The notes: a model not told the origin generated them from the letters alone. A stretch of 64,000 nt of DNA from Ascidiimonas meishanensis (GCF_037782385.1 NZ_JBBEXD010000005.1:1-64000); one strand, 5' to 3'; positions 20,252 to 29,869 are shown, counted from the first letter of the stretch. Made by a program: numbers and translations.

Positions 20252-21937
20252 ATGTCAGAAGAAGGAAAATCATTGAATTTTATAGAGCAAATTATAGAGG
20301 AAGATCTAGAAAAAGGTTTTTCAAAAAGTGAATTGAAGTTTAGATTTCCTCCAGAACCTAATGGATATCTGCATGTGGGTCACGCAAGTTCCATTTGTTT
20401 GAATTTCGGATTAGGTTTGCGTTATAATGCACCGGTTAATCTCCGTTTTGATGATACTAATCCGGAGAAAGAAGAGAAGGAATTTGTTGACGCTATTAAA
20501 GAGGATGTAAAATGGTTAGGTTTTGAATGGGATCAAGAGTGTTATGCATCTGATTATTTTCAACAACTTTATGATTGGGCTGTACTTTTAATTAAACAGG
20601 ACAAAGCTTATATTGATAGTCAGTCCTCGGAAGCAATTGCAAACCAGAAGGGAACCCCTACTAAGGAAGGTGTTGACAGTCCTTTTAGGAATAGGCCAGT
20701 AGTCGAGAGTTTAAATATACTAGACGGTATGCGAAAGGGTGAATATGAAGAGGGAACCCATGTTTTAAGAGCGAAAATTGATATGACTTCTTCCAATATG
20801 TTGATGCGAGATCCGGTAATGTACAGAGTGTTACATAAATCACATCACAGAACTGGTACCGATTGGTATATTTATCCAATGTATGATTGGGCACATGGAG
20901 AAAGTGATTATATTGAGCAGGTGAGTCACTCCTTATGTACCTTGGAGTTTTTGCCGCACAGAGAGCTTTATGACTGGTTTCTGGATCAGTTATATGAAAA
21001 TGGCGAAAAAATAAGACCTAAACAAAGGGAATTTGCACGCCGTAATTTAAGTCATACGGTGGTAAGCAAGCGAAAGTTATTACGCTTGGTTGAAGACAAA
21101 GTGGTAGACTCTTGGGACGACCCAAGAATGCCAACAATTTCAGGAATGCGACGCAGAGGGTATACTCCTGCGGCAATTCGTAATTTTGCTGATACTATTG
21201 GAATTGCAAAGAGAGAAAACCTAATAGATGTTTCATTATTGGAGTTTTGTGTACGTGAAGATTTGAATAAATTATCACCTCGTGTAATGGGAGTATTGAA
21301 TCCGTTAAAGGTGGTAATAACAAACTATCTGGAAGGTGAAGAAGAATGGTTAGACGCAGAGAATAATCCGGAAGATGATGTAATGACGTATAGAAAAGTT
21401 CCTTTTAGTAGGGAGCTTTATATAGAAAAAGAAGATTTTAGGGAGGAAGCAAATCGAAAGTTTTTCCGTTTAAAACTTGGAGGTGAGGTTAGACTTAAGA
21501 ATGCCTATATTATTAAGGCAGAAAAGGCTATCAAGGATTCTGCTGGAAATATCATTGAAGTTCATTGTACCTATGATGTAGCTAGCAAAAGCGGAAGTGG
21601 TTCTGAAGCAAGTAAGCGAAAGGTTAAGGGAACACTACATTGGGTATCTGCAAAGCACGCATTGAAAGCAGAGATTCGAGTCTATGATAGGTTATTTACG
21701 CATCATGCACCGGATTCGGATAAGGAGGTTGATTTTATGACCTATGTTAATCCAAATTCTCTTGAAGTTATAACAGGCTATTTGGAGCCAAGTTTAAAAA
21801 CGGCAAAGGAAGGTGATACAGTTCAATTTCAACGGATTGGATATTTTAATGTAGACAGGGATACCACTGAAGAAAAGTTAGTTTTTAATAAAACAGTAGG
21901 GCTCAGAGATACTTGGGCAAAATTGGAACAGAAGTAG
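20252..21937 (+). CDS. glnS: Glutamine--tRNA ligase
   Basis: Class I aminoacyl-tRNA synthetase that charges tRNA-Gln with glutamine using ATP, cytosolic. The 561-aa product has the HIGH-type motif in PEPNGYLHVGHA near residue 40 and the KMSKS-type loop VVSKRKLL near residue 270, as in GlnRS proteins. The catalytic domain is followed by a full C-terminal anticodon-binding beta-barrel region (for example HWVSAKHALKAEIRVYDRLF). Length fits the family (E. coli about 554 aa). I chose the ATG at 20252 (MSEEGKSLNF) rather than 20219, because the 11 extra residues would be encoded across the promoter box. A strong terminator follows at 21960. Confidence 0.97.
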   Translation: MSEEGKSLNFIEQIIEEDLEKGFSKSELKFRFPPEPNGYLHVGHASSICLNFGLGLRYNAPVNLRFDDTNPEKEEKEFVDAIKEDVKWLGFEWDQECYASDYFQQLYDWAVLLIKQDKAYIDSQSSEAIANQKGTPTKEGVDSPFRNRPVVESLNILDGMRKGEYEEGTHVLRAKIDMTSSNMLMRDPVMYRVLHKSHHRTGTDWYIYPMYDWAHGESDYIEQVSHSLCTLEFLPHRELYDWFLDQLYENGEKIRPKQREFARRNLSHTVVSKRKLLRLVEDKVVDSWDDPRMPTISGMRRRGYTPAAIRNFADTIGIAKRENLIDVSLLEFCVREDLNKLSPRVMGVLNPLKVVITNYLEGEEEWLDAENNPEDDVMTYRKVPFSRELYIEKEDFREEANRKFFRLKLGGEVRLKNAYIIKAEKAIKDSAGNIIEVHCTYDVASKSGSGSEASKRKVKGTLHWVSAKHALKAEIRVYDRLFTHHAPDSDKEVDFMTYVNPNSLEVITGYLEPSLKTAKEGDTVQFQRIGYFNVDRDTTEEKLVFNKTVGLRDTWAKLEQK

Positions 21938-21959
21938 GATTTATTTATATCATAATAGT

Positions 21960-21994
21960 AAACAGGTATGGCCCTAGGTGATACCTGTTTTTTT
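21960..21994 (+). terminator. Rho-independent terminator of glnS
   Basis: Perfect 10-bp stem AAACAGGTAT / ATACCTGTTT with an 11-nt loop, followed by a T-run. Confidence 0.88.
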
Positions 21995-22243
21995 ATCGTA
22001 TTTTGTAATTATAGGGATTTCTTATTTAAAAAGTGATTATTATAGATAAACCGAATTAAAAATGCATCGTTTTAAGATGATTTGAGAAAGGACATATGTA
22101 TAAATGACCCCAAGGATATCCATAAAAATAAACTATGTAATATGTTGTTATAATGATGTTTGGAGCATCTAGTCTAAAGAGATAAATTAAATGTGAGAAT
22201 TTTATTTATTAATTTGTAGAATGGTGGTATAAAGAATAGGCAT
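21995..22243. other. Gene-free AT-rich spacer between two terminators
   Basis: This lies between the glnS terminator and the terminator of the SPFH gene (the full gap between the genes is 21938-22295). I see no open reading frame with a plausible start, no promoter pair and no RNA-like structure in it. Confidence 0.5.
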
Positions 22244-22270
22244 AAAAAACCCCGCCAGAGATGACAGGGT
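22244..22270 (-). terminator. Rho-independent terminator of the SPFH gene
   Basis: On the minus strand, ACCCTGTC pairs with GGCGGGGT (including G-T pairs) around the loop ATCTCT and is followed by a run of six T. Confidence 0.75.
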
Positions 22271-22295
22271 CTTTCATGATAAGGAATTATAGTTG

Positions 22296-23225
22296 TTATT
22301 CTTCTTTCTTTGGATTTTGTTTTTTCATAGCTTCTCCTATCACATTACTTGCAGTAAAGGAAGCTACCATATTATTCAACATATCACTTCCCGCTTGTGG
22401 TGAGTTTGGGAGTAAAATGAGGTTTGTATTGGTTTCTTCTCCTATAGATTGCAATGTATCGTAATGTTGGGTTACAACTATAAGTGCGGAGGCTTCTTGA
22501 GAATTAATTCCTACTTTATTGAGTACTTCCACAGATTCTTCTAATCCTCTCGCTATTTCACGACGTTGGTCTGCAATTCCTTGCCCCTGCAAACGCTTGC
22601 TTTCGGCTTCTGCCTTTGCTTTCTCTACAATAAGTATTCTCGCGGCATCTCCTTCAAACTGAGCTGCTATTTTCTCACGTTCAGAAGCATTAATACGATT
22701 CATCGCATTTTTAACTTGTTGATCAGGGTCTATATCGGTTACCAGTGTTTTAATAATATCGTATCCGTATTCCAGCATGGCGTCTTGTAATTCTGCTTTT
22801 ACTGCTATCGCGATGTCATCTTTTTTGACAAATACATCATCAAGTTTCATTTTAGGTACTTCTGCTCTTACTACATCAAAGACATAGCTAGTAATTTGGT
22901 CATGAGGGTATTCAAGTTTGTAAAAAGCTTCATATACCTTGGTCTTAATTACAACATATTGTACGGAAATTTTGAGTTTAACAAAAACATCGTCTAATGT
23001 CTTTGTTTCAACAATAACATCTAATTGTTGAATTTTTAAACTAAGTTTTCCAGCAATCCTATCTACAAGAGGTATTTTAAATTGCAATCCTGAGTTCCTT
23101 ATACTTTGAAATTTTCCAAATCGCTCAATCGCAACAGCGGTTTGTTGTTTAACAATAAAAAAGGCCCCAAAGAGAATAATGAGTCCAAAAAATAATAAAA
23201 TGGGTAAATAAATAAAGTCTGGCAT
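22296..23225 (-). CDS. SPFH/Band 7 (stomatin-like) membrane protein
   Basis: 309 aa. One N-terminal membrane segment (about residues 5-25, IYLPILLFFGLIILFGAFF) precedes a Band 7/SPFH domain starting VKQQTAVAIERFGKFQSI. A Glu/Ala/Arg/Lys-rich helix follows (INASEREKIAAQFEGDAARILIVEKAKAEAESKRLQGQG), then a C-terminal hydrophobic tail ending in charged residues. SPFH proteins oligomerise on membranes and organise microdomains or regulate proteases. This one resembles the stomatin / plant hypersensitive-induced-reaction subgroup in its opening motif. It lacks an NfeD partner gene next door. It lies 84 bp downstream of gltX and could be read from that promoter. Its cellular target cannot be told from sequence. 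Confidence 0.88.
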   Translation of the reverse strand: MPDFIYLPILLFFGLIILFGAFFIVKQQTAVAIERFGKFQSIRNSGLQFKIPLVDRIAGKLSLKIQQLDVIVETKTLDDVFVKLKISVQYVVIKTKVYEAFYKLEYPHDQITSYVFDVVRAEVPKMKLDDVFVKKDDIAIAVKAELQDAMLEYGYDIIKTLVTDIDPDQQVKNAMNRINASEREKIAAQFEGDAARILIVEKAKAEAESKRLQGQGIADQRREIARGLEESVEVLNKVGINSQEASALIVVTQHYDTLQSIGEETNTNLILLPNSPQAGSDMLNNMVASFTASNVIGEAMKKQNPKKEE

Positions 23226-23309
23226 AGTTGATGTTTTATTGATTAATAAGTTTACAAAAGTGTCTGTTTATATGGCAGCTATATATTGGTATTAATTGCT
23301 TAAATTTTG

Positions 23310-24830
23310 TTACAGTTTCTGGATTGCTTTATTAATTCTCGAAATAGTTTCTTCTTTTCCGATAAGTGTTATAATCTCAAAAACATCGGGTCCTTGAAGT
23401 GATCCTACTAGGCTTAAGCGTAAAGGCATTATTATTTTTCCAAAGCCTATTTCTTTAGAGGTGATCCAGGATTTTACCGTATTGGTAAGTGATAATAGAG
23501 AAAAGTCATTTAAGTTATCTATTATACTTAGGAGTTCAGTCATTAATTCTGCCGTATCAGATTTCCATGCTTTTTTAGTAGCTTTTTCATCAAACGAGTT
23601 GGGTGCTTCAAAGAAAAAATGTCCGAGTTCCCAGAATTCATGTACAAAGGTTGCTCTTTCTTTTATTAAAGAAATTGCCTTTTCAATAAAGTCGGAATCA
23701 GGGAGTGGTTTGCTGAGTTTTTCTTGCAGAAGGGAGGTGAATAAAGTACGAAGTTCTAAAGTTTCTTTCTTTTGGAGGTATTGATGATTGTACCATTTAA
23801 TTTTGTCAGGGTCAAAGCGAGCTCCGGATTTTTGGACTTTAGTTAGATCAAAGTTTTTAATTAACGCTTCAAGAGAAAATAGTTCTTGCTCGGTTCCTGG
23901 ATTCCAACCTAAAAAAGCAAGAAAATTAACAACCGCTTCTGGAAAGTAGCCTGATTCTTTATAACCACTTGAGACATCTTTAGAGGCAGGGTCTGTCCAT
24001 TGTATGGGAAATACAGGAAAGCCCAGTTTATCCCCGTCACGTTTGCTTAGTTTTCCTTTACCTGTGGGTTTTAGAATTAGAGGCAGGTGTGCAAATTGGG
24101 GAGGGTTCCAATTAAATGCTTTGTATAATAAAACATGAAGTGGCAAAGAGGGTAACCACTCTTCACCTCTTATAACATGAGTAATATCCATAAGATAATC
24201 ATCCACAATATTAGCCAAATGGTAGGTAGGCATCCCGTCACTTTTAAAAAGAATTTTATCGTCAAGCGTATTTGTGTCTATTTGGATGTCTCCCCGAATG
24301 AGATCGGTAAGTTTTAAAGTTTCGTCAACAGGTGTTTTGAACCTGATAACATGAGGAATTCCCTTAGCAAGCTTCTCCTGTACAACATCGGCTTTTAAAC
24401 TTAAAGAATTGTCAAGTTTAAGTCTGTTGTGCCAATTGTAAATAAAGGTTTTACCTTCCATCTCATGCGCTTTACGGTGAGCCTCTAGGGATTCTGGCGA
24501 ATCAAATGCTAGGTAAGCCCATCCACTTTCAACGAGTTGATCTACATATTGCTTGTAGAGATGTTTACGTTCACTTTGTCTGTAAGGACCAACTTTACCT
24601 TCTTTATGAGGACCTTCATCATACAGAATTCCACACCATTCTAGTGCATCAATAATATATTGTTCAGCGCCTTCAACATAACGATTTTGATCTGTATCTT
24701 CTATTCTAAGTAAAAATTCTCCTTGGTGTTGTTTTGCGAATAGATAGTTAAATAGAGCTGTTCTTACACCTCCAATATGTAGAGGTCCGGTGGGACTTGG
24801 AGCAAATCGTACGCGTATTTTAGTATTCAT
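23310..24830 (-). CDS. gltX: Glutamate--tRNA ligase
   Basis: Class I synthetase charging tRNA-Glu, 506 aa, cytosolic. Visible signatures are APSPTGPLHIGGVRT (HIGH region, about residues 8-22) and GKLSKRDGDKL (KMSKS region, near residue 262). A helical C-terminal anticodon-binding domain completes it. I chose the ATG at 24830 (MNTKIRVRFAPSPTG), since synthetases of this family begin only a few residues before the HIGH region; the longer frame to 24857 adds nine unlikely residues. Only one gltX is seen in the window and glnS is also present, so the organism uses direct Gln-tRNA charging. Confidence 0.97.
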   Translation of the reverse strand: MNTKIRVRFAPSPTGPLHIGGVRTALFNYLFAKQHQGEFLLRIEDTDQNRYVEGAEQYIIDALEWCGILYDEGPHKEGKVGPYRQSERKHLYKQYVDQLVESGWAYLAFDSPESLEAHRKAHEMEGKTFIYNWHNRLKLDNSLSLKADVVQEKLAKGIPHVIRFKTPVDETLKLTDLIRGDIQIDTNTLDDKILFKSDGMPTYHLANIVDDYLMDITHVIRGEEWLPSLPLHVLLYKAFNWNPPQFAHLPLILKPTGKGKLSKRDGDKLGFPVFPIQWTDPASKDVSSGYKESGYFPEAVVNFLAFLGWNPGTEQELFSLEALIKNFDLTKVQKSGARFDPDKIKWYNHQYLQKKETLELRTLFTSLLQEKLSKPLPDSDFIEKAISLIKERATFVHEFWELGHFFFEAPNSFDEKATKKAWKSDTAELMTELLSIIDNLNDFSLLSLTNTVKSWITSKEIGFGKIIMPLRLSLVGSLQGPDVFEIITLIGKEETISRINKAIQKL

Positions 24831-24870
24831 TAAAAAGGGTTCTTTGTATGTAATCAACTTAATTATTCTT

Positions 24871-24878
24871 CAAAGATA
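24871..24878 (-). promoter_or_regulatory. Candidate minus-7 box of gltX
   Basis: TATCTTTG on the minus strand, about 40 bp before the chosen ATG at 24830. Confidence 0.55.
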
Positions 24879-24903
24879 CATGATTTAGGTAGGAGAAGAG
24901 AGG

Positions 24904-25950
24904 CTAATGAGCCTCTTTCATTTCTTGGGGAATTCTTTTATTCATAATGAAAAACCATAAAGGAGGAATAAGGGATAAAACCATGGAAGTTGGATAGCCA
25001 AATGGCATCTGTGGACTTATATCATGATAATCTAGGATTTGATATTTTTTAGCAGATTTATAATGATGATCACTATGTCTCGTTAATTCATACAGAATAA
25101 TTCTACCCATAATATGATTGGAATTCCATGAATGAATTTCACGTACACGTTCATAGCGCCCGGAAGGCAATTTTTTTCTTAGCAGGCCGTAATGCTCTAT
25201 ATAATTAATGGTTTCAAGTAAAGTAAATCCTACGATAGCAAAAGACACTACGAACAGTACAGCAAAGCCACCAAAAAATGTGTAAATTGATAAAAGATAT
25301 AGGAACTGTAATACGCTATACCAGAGCATATCGTTCTGGAGCGAAATAAAGGGTAAATGATTTCTTTTGAGAAGGTTTTGTTGAATTAGCCATGCATTGA
25401 AATATTGTTTGAAAACAGAGGTGAACCAAAAGGAGTAAACGGTTTGATTGAATTTGGCTGTAGCAGGATCTTCATTGGTGGCAGCATTGAGATGATGCCC
25501 ATAATTATGTTCTATGTAAAAATGCATATAGAGTGAAGGAAGCAGCAATATTTTGGCCAGTGCACGCTCAACTTTCGTTTTTCTATGTCCGAGCTCATGA
25601 GCCACATTAATTCCATTAGATCCCAGGACAATACCTGTTGTAAATATGAGACCAATTAACTCATATAAATGTAGGTTTTGAGTAATAATAATGTAGAGAG
25701 AATAGGTAAGAATTCCGTATACAATGGGTATATTTAGGTATAACAGCCAATCAAAGATTTTATTTTTTAATTTTGCAAGGCGTTCGTCTGGACTAAGGTT
25801 ATTTGGGTTGGTAGGTAATAGGAGTTCCATGAAAGGAATTATGATAAAAACAAATACAGGCGTTAGAAATGTATAGACTCCTTCTAATGAAATACCAATA
25901 AAGGCTACAGTAGGAATGCTATAGGCAGTTAAATACTTGAGATTCGTCAT
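24904..25950 (-). CDS. alkB: AlkB-type alkane 1-monooxygenase / membrane di-iron hydroxylase
   Basis: 348-aa integral membrane protein with about six hydrophobic helices. It holds the histidine clusters of AlkB: HELGHR (near residue 118), EHNYGHH (near 148), NYIEHYGL (near 250) and LTRHSDHHYKSAKKYQ (near 288). These ligate a di-iron centre that hydroxylates terminal carbons of alkanes or related chains with O2 and rubredoxin-supplied electrons. The cluster pattern, including the HYG motif, favours AlkB over fatty-acid desaturases. Neither rubredoxin nor rubredoxin reductase is encoded nearby, so the electron donor must be elsewhere. The gene is short of the usual about 400 aa because the N-terminal and C-terminal extensions are small. 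The true substrate is unknown; medium-chain alkanes are the family expectation. Confidence 0.9.
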   Translation of the reverse strand: MTNLKYLTAYSIPTVAFIGISLEGVYTFLTPVFVFIIIPFMELLLPTNPNNLSPDERLAKLKNKIFDWLLYLNIPIVYGILTYSLYIIITQNLHLYELIGLIFTTGIVLGSNGINVAHELGHRKTKVERALAKILLLPSLYMHFYIEHNYGHHLNAATNEDPATAKFNQTVYSFWFTSVFKQYFNAWLIQQNLLKRNHLPFISLQNDMLWYSVLQFLYLLSIYTFFGGFAVLFVVSFAIVGFTLLETINYIEHYGLLRKKLPSGRYERVREIHSWNSNHIMGRIILYELTRHSDHHYKSAKKYQILDYHDISPQMPFGYPTSMVLSLIPPLWFFIMNKRIPQEMKEAH

Positions 25951-25976
25951 AACCTACAATTTTAACATCATCTTAT

Positions 25977-25984
25977 CAAAGTTA
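25977..25984 (-). promoter_or_regulatory. Candidate minus-7 box of alkB
   Basis: TAACTTTG on the minus strand, 26 bp before the ATG at 25950. Confidence 0.55.
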
Positions 25985-26037
25985 AGGAAATGTGGGAACA
26001 AATAAAATTGTACATTTAAAAGTTAATCCTTGACATA

Positions 26038-29000
26038 GTGGAAAATAACCTGCATCACATTAAAAGTAAGCTTCATAGTTTTATAAGAAGATATCACATA
26101 AATGAGCTAATAAAAGGCTTTATGATATTCTTGACAATTGGAGTCTTATATTTCATCTCAATAGTTTTGTTGGAAAATTTTTTGTGGTTTGATACGGATA
26201 TAAGGACGGTTATTTTTTGGGTAACTGTGGCTATAGAAGCCTCTTTATTTGTAAAGTTTATTCTTTTTCCTGCATTGCAGCTATTTCGGCTTAGAAAAGG
26301 ATTGTCTGAAAAAGAAGCCTCCATTGTATTAGGAACACATTTTAAGGATATTGACGATAGACTCTTGAACATCATTCAATTGTCTGAAAGTAAAGATAGT
26401 TCCGAATTACTGCAAGCTAGTATAGAACAAAAATCTGAACATTTAATTCCAATACCTTTTGGTAAGGCTGTAGATTATCGAAAAGGATTGAAGTACGCCA
26501 TATATACGCTTATACCAATGGTATTGCTAATTATTTTTTGGGTTAGTGGTAGAATTAATTGGTTTTCTCAAGGATACGAAAGGGTAGTTAATTATAATAT
26601 AGCGTATGAGCCTCCAGCCCCATTTTATTTTAGAGTATTGAATGATTCATTAACGGCTATTGAAAATCAAGAATTTAGTATAGAGGTCACAACCATAGGT
26701 GATGTGTTGCCAGATCAAGTTGTATTAGTGGGAGATGGTTATGAGTATATTATGCAATCAATAGGCATTGGCGTTTGGGAATATCACATGCAAAGCCCAT
26801 TGGTTTTGTCTGGAGGCTTTAGGTTTAAATCGGGGGAAGTAGTTTCACCTCTACAAAATATTGAGGTGTTAAAAGCGCCTAGATTGATTTCATTAAGTAT
26901 GATCATGGATTACCCTGATTATACTGGAAGAGCAGATGAAGTAATTAAAAATAATGGAAATGCGGAGGCACCGGAGGGCACTAAGGTGCGCTGGGTGGCT
27001 ACCACAAAGAATGCCGCTTTGGTAGAACTTTCAGACAGAGATACAGTGTATAGATTAGATAAGAGCGAGACTGATTTTATACTGTCTAAAAGACTATATA
27101 AAAGTTGGCAGTATGAGTTAATCACTGGTAGTGAGGAGTTACCCAATTACGAAAGGTTACAGTATGAAATTCGGATTTTGAAGGATAGATATCCAAAAAT
27201 TAATGTAGAGGTGCTTAAAGATTCTTCCAAAACGAATAATAATTATATAAGTGTCAGATATTCAGATGATTATGGTGTTTCGGAGTTGAATTTGGTCTAT
27301 TATGATAGTAATTTTCCAAGTGTAAAGAAAACAGAGTCTTTGGCAAAGAATCGTTCAGGTTATCAAGATGAAATTTTTCAGTTTCCAGGACAGAGAAAAT
27401 TAAAAGAAGGTACAAATTATCAATACTATATAGAGGTAAAAGATAATGATGGGATTAATGGAGCTAAAGCCGCCAAGAGTGAAGTTTTTTCGCTGTATAT
27501 CTTGAATGAAAATAATAGATTGGAGGAAAATTTAGAGCAGCAAAAGAAAGCATTAAATCAGCTGAGTAATGGATTGCAGAAAATGAATGATGGAATCAAA
27601 GAGATCAAATCATTAGCTCAGGAACAAAAGCAAAAGTCTTTTAATAATTTCAATGATAAGCGAAAACTGCAACAAACCTTGAGGCGTCAAAGTGCGCAAC
27701 AACAAATGATGAAAAAGTTTAATAAGGAATTGGAAAATAGTCTTGAAAAGTTGAATCAAGATAAAGAAGAGACTTCTTATGAGAAAATGTTAAAAGAACG
27801 TTTGGAAAGACATCAAAAACAGTTGGAGAAGAATGAAAGGTTGATGGAGGAGTTAGAAAAGTTGGCTGAAAAAATGAGTAAAGAAGAATTGTCAAAAAAG
27901 TTAGACGAACTTTCTAAGCAACAGCAAAACAGTGAAAGGAGTCTTGAACAAGTATTGGAGTTGACAAAGCGTTATTATGTAACAGCAAAATCGGATAAAA
28001 TTCAGAAAGAGCTAGAGAGGGTAAGTGAGAAACAGGATAGTCTTTCAAAGCTGAATAAGGGCAAGGACGAGATAGATGCCCAAAAGAAATTAAATGAAAG
28101 TTTTGACAATATTAAAAAGGGATTGGAAGCACTAGAAAAGGAGAATGAAGGTTTAAAAAAACCCATGGAGCTTGGATTGGATAAACAGTTGGAGGACGGT
28201 ATAAAAATGGATCAAAAGCAGGCCAAGGATGAATTGGATAAGGAGGCTATGGAAAATGAAGAGCAGACAAAAGGAAAGCAGTCTGCAGCTAATAAAGCCC
28301 AGAAGAAAGCTGGAGCAAAGATGAAGAAGCTTAAGGAAAAAATGAAGGAATCAATGCAATCACAAGGTTCTGAGGGGATGCAGGAGGATGCAAATATGCT
28401 TAGACAGATTTTGGATAATTTGGTCTTGTTTAGTTTTGATCAAGAGGCCTTAATAAATGAGATATCTGTGGAAACAGAAACGGGTGCAGCATTTGCCCGT
28501 AGGCTCAGGGAGCAGAATGAGTTAAGAACCTTGTTTAAGCATGTGGACGATAGTCTTTTTGCACTTTCTTTACGTCGTCCAGAGATTTCTGATGTAATAA
28601 ATAAGGAGATAACAGAGGTATATTTTAATGTGGATAAAGCGTTAGATAGGTTATCTCAGAATCAGATCTATCAGGGGGTGGCTAGTCAACAATATGTATT
28701 AACTGCAGCCAATAATTTAGCAGATTTTTTGAGTAATGTTTTAGATAATATGCAAGATAGTATGGGTAGTGGTTCAGGTAAATCATCTGAAGGCTTTCAA
28801 CTACCAGATATCATACAATCACAACAGCAGCTTTCCAAGCAAATGAAAGAAGGTAAGGAAAAGAGTAACCAAGGTAAGCCTTCGGAAGGGAAGGAAGGGC
28901 AAGGAGAGAATGGTGAGGAGAATCAAAGTTCTAAAGGTGGTAAAAATAAGGGTAAGGAAGGTAAGGAGGGTTCAAGACCAGGAGATGGTATTTCAGAAGA

Positions 29001-29418
29001 GATGAGTGAAGAGTTGTTTGAAATGTACAAACAACAACAACAGATAAGAGAAGCATTAGAGAATCAGCTTAAAGACAAAGAAGGTAGTGGCATAGGTGCA
29101 AATGGAAAAATGTTAATAAGGCAGATGGAACGAATTGAACAGGAATTATTAGAAAGAGGTGTTACGAACCGGGTTTTACAACAAATGAATAATTTGGAGC
29201 ATCAGTTATTAAAATTAGAAAATGCCATTAGACAGCAAGGTGAGAAAAAGGAGAGGGAAAGTACCAGTAGTAACATAAGTTATCAAAATCCTGTCAACGA
29301 AATTACTCCTAAGATTAAGCAATACTTTGATCAATTAGAGATATTAAATAGACAAGTATTACCTTTGCGCCAAATTTACAAAGGAAAGGTCAATGAGTAT
29401 TTCGGAGGAAGAAATTAG
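26038..29418 (+). CDS. DUF4175 family membrane protein
   Basis: 1126 aa, beginning at a GTG codon. Two to three hydrophobic helices lie near the N-terminus (GFMIFLTIGVLYFISIVLL, VIFWVTVAIEASLFVKFILF, YAIYTLIPMVLLIIFWVSG). A large beta-rich extracytoplasmic part (about 180-480) follows. A long coiled-coil region extremely rich in Gln, Lys and Glu runs from about 490 to 900, then a low-complexity SEGKEGQGENGEENQSS stretch and a final helical part. This layout is that of Bacteroidota DUF4175 proteins, whose function is not established. Its 3' end overlaps ybeY by 26 bp, so the two are translated from one message. The start is the weakest point: no ATG precedes the first membrane helix in frame. 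TACATTTA at 26011-26018 may be its minus-7 box. Confidence 0.85.
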   Translation: MENNLHHIKSKLHSFIRRYHINELIKGFMIFLTIGVLYFISIVLLENFLWFDTDIRTVIFWVTVAIEASLFVKFILFPALQLFRLRKGLSEKEASIVLGTHFKDIDDRLLNIIQLSESKDSSELLQASIEQKSEHLIPIPFGKAVDYRKGLKYAIYTLIPMVLLIIFWVSGRINWFSQGYERVVNYNIAYEPPAPFYFRVLNDSLTAIENQEFSIEVTTIGDVLPDQVVLVGDGYEYIMQSIGIGVWEYHMQSPLVLSGGFRFKSGEVVSPLQNIEVLKAPRLISLSMIMDYPDYTGRADEVIKNNGNAEAPEGTKVRWVATTKNAALVELSDRDTVYRLDKSETDFILSKRLYKSWQYELITGSEELPNYERLQYEIRILKDRYPKINVEVLKDSSKTNNNYISVRYSDDYGVSELNLVYYDSNFPSVKKTESLAKNRSGYQDEIFQFPGQRKLKEGTNYQYYIEVKDNDGINGAKAAKSEVFSLYILNENNRLEENLEQQKKALNQLSNGLQKMNDGIKEIKSLAQEQKQKSFNNFNDKRKLQQTLRRQSAQQQMMKKFNKELENSLEKLNQDKEETSYEKMLKERLERHQKQLEKNERLMEELEKLAEKMSKEELSKKLDELSKQQQNSERSLEQVLELTKRYYVTAKSDKIQKELERVSEKQDSLSKLNKGKDEIDAQKKLNESFDNIKKGLEALEKENEGLKKPMELGLDKQLEDGIKMDQKQAKDELDKEAMENEEQTKGKQSAANKAQKKAGAKMKKLKEKMKESMQSQGSEGMQEDANMLRQILDNLVLFSFDQEALINEISVETETGAAFARRLREQNELRTLFKHVDDSLFALSLRRPEISDVINKEITEVYFNVDKALDRLSQNQIYQGVASQQYVLTAANNLADFLSNVLDNMQDSMGSGSGKSSEGFQLPDIIQSQQQLSKQMKEGKEKSNQGKPSEGKEGQGENGEENQSSKGGKNKGKEGKEGSRPGDGISEEMSEELFEMYKQQQQIREALENQLKDKEGSGIGANGKMLIRQMERIEQELLERGVTNRVLQQMNNLEHQLLKLENAIRQQGEKKERESTSSNISYQNPVNEITPKIKQYFDQLEILNRQVLPLRQIYKGKVNEYFGGRN

Positions 29419-29830
29419 TTTTCAGTACGAAACGGATTTTAATCTTGGTGATGAATCTAGCTATCGGAAATGGGTAATTGATATTATCACCTCTGAAAAA
29501 AAGCAGGGTGGGGTACTCACCTTTATATACTGCGGAGACAAATATTTGCATGAAATTAATATGCAATATCTAAATCACGACACTTATACAGATATTATAA
29601 CCTTCGATTATTCTGAGGGACAATTAATCTCCGGTGATATATTCATCTCCATTGAACGGGTTAAGGATAATGCAAAAACCTATGAAGAATCGTTTGATGA
29701 AGAACTAAAGAGGGTAATGGCACATGGCTTGCTACATCTTATGGGATACAAGGATAAAAAGGATCAGGACAGGTTTGTGATGAGGTCTAAAGAATCAGAG
29801 AAAATAAGTATGTTCCACGTGGAACGGTAA
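29393..29830 (+). CDS. ybeY: Endoribonuclease YbeY (rRNA maturation)
   Basis: 145-aa metal-dependent single-strand RNase that takes part in 16S rRNA 3'-end maturation and ribosome quality control. The signature is MAHGLLHLMGYKDKKDQD followed by MRSKE. The first two zinc-binding His residues are in HGLLH. The third ligand, His in the usual HGxLHLxGYDH motif, is not a histidine here; an Asp of the KDKKDQD stretch may replace it, as I recall for other Bacteroidota. The gene overlaps DUF4175 by 26 bp. Its last six codons (MFHVER) are encoded by a parS site, so the C-terminal tail is a by-product of a DNA element rather than a conserved protein end. Confidence 0.95.
   Translation: MSISEEEISFQYETDFNLGDESSYRKWVIDIITSEKKQGGVLTFIYCGDKYLHEINMQYLNHDTYTDIITFDYSEGQLISGDIFISIERVKDNAKTYEESFDEELKRVMAHGLLHLMGYKDKKDQDRFVMRSKESEKISMFHVER
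29811..29826. promoter_or_regulatory. parS site 1 (ParB-binding)
   Basis: TGTTCCACGTGGAACG matches the bacterial parS consensus TGTTnCACGTGnAACA at all but the last base. It lies inside the 3' end of ybeY. Confidence 0.88.
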
Positions 29831-29840
29831 ATGGTATTCA

Positions 29841-29856
29841 TGTTCCACGTGGAACA
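29841..29856. promoter_or_regulatory. parS site 2 (ParB-binding)
   Basis: TGTTCCACGTGGAACA is a perfect 16-bp palindrome and an exact consensus parS. It sits between ybeY and the true start of mnmG, 30 bp after site 1. Confidence 0.93.
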
Positions 29857-29869
29857 GAAATTGTGTTTT

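Noticed and set aside
29811..29856. CACGTG palindromes considered as restriction sites or E-box-like operators
   Set aside because: The full 16-bp parS consensus with flanks explains them better.
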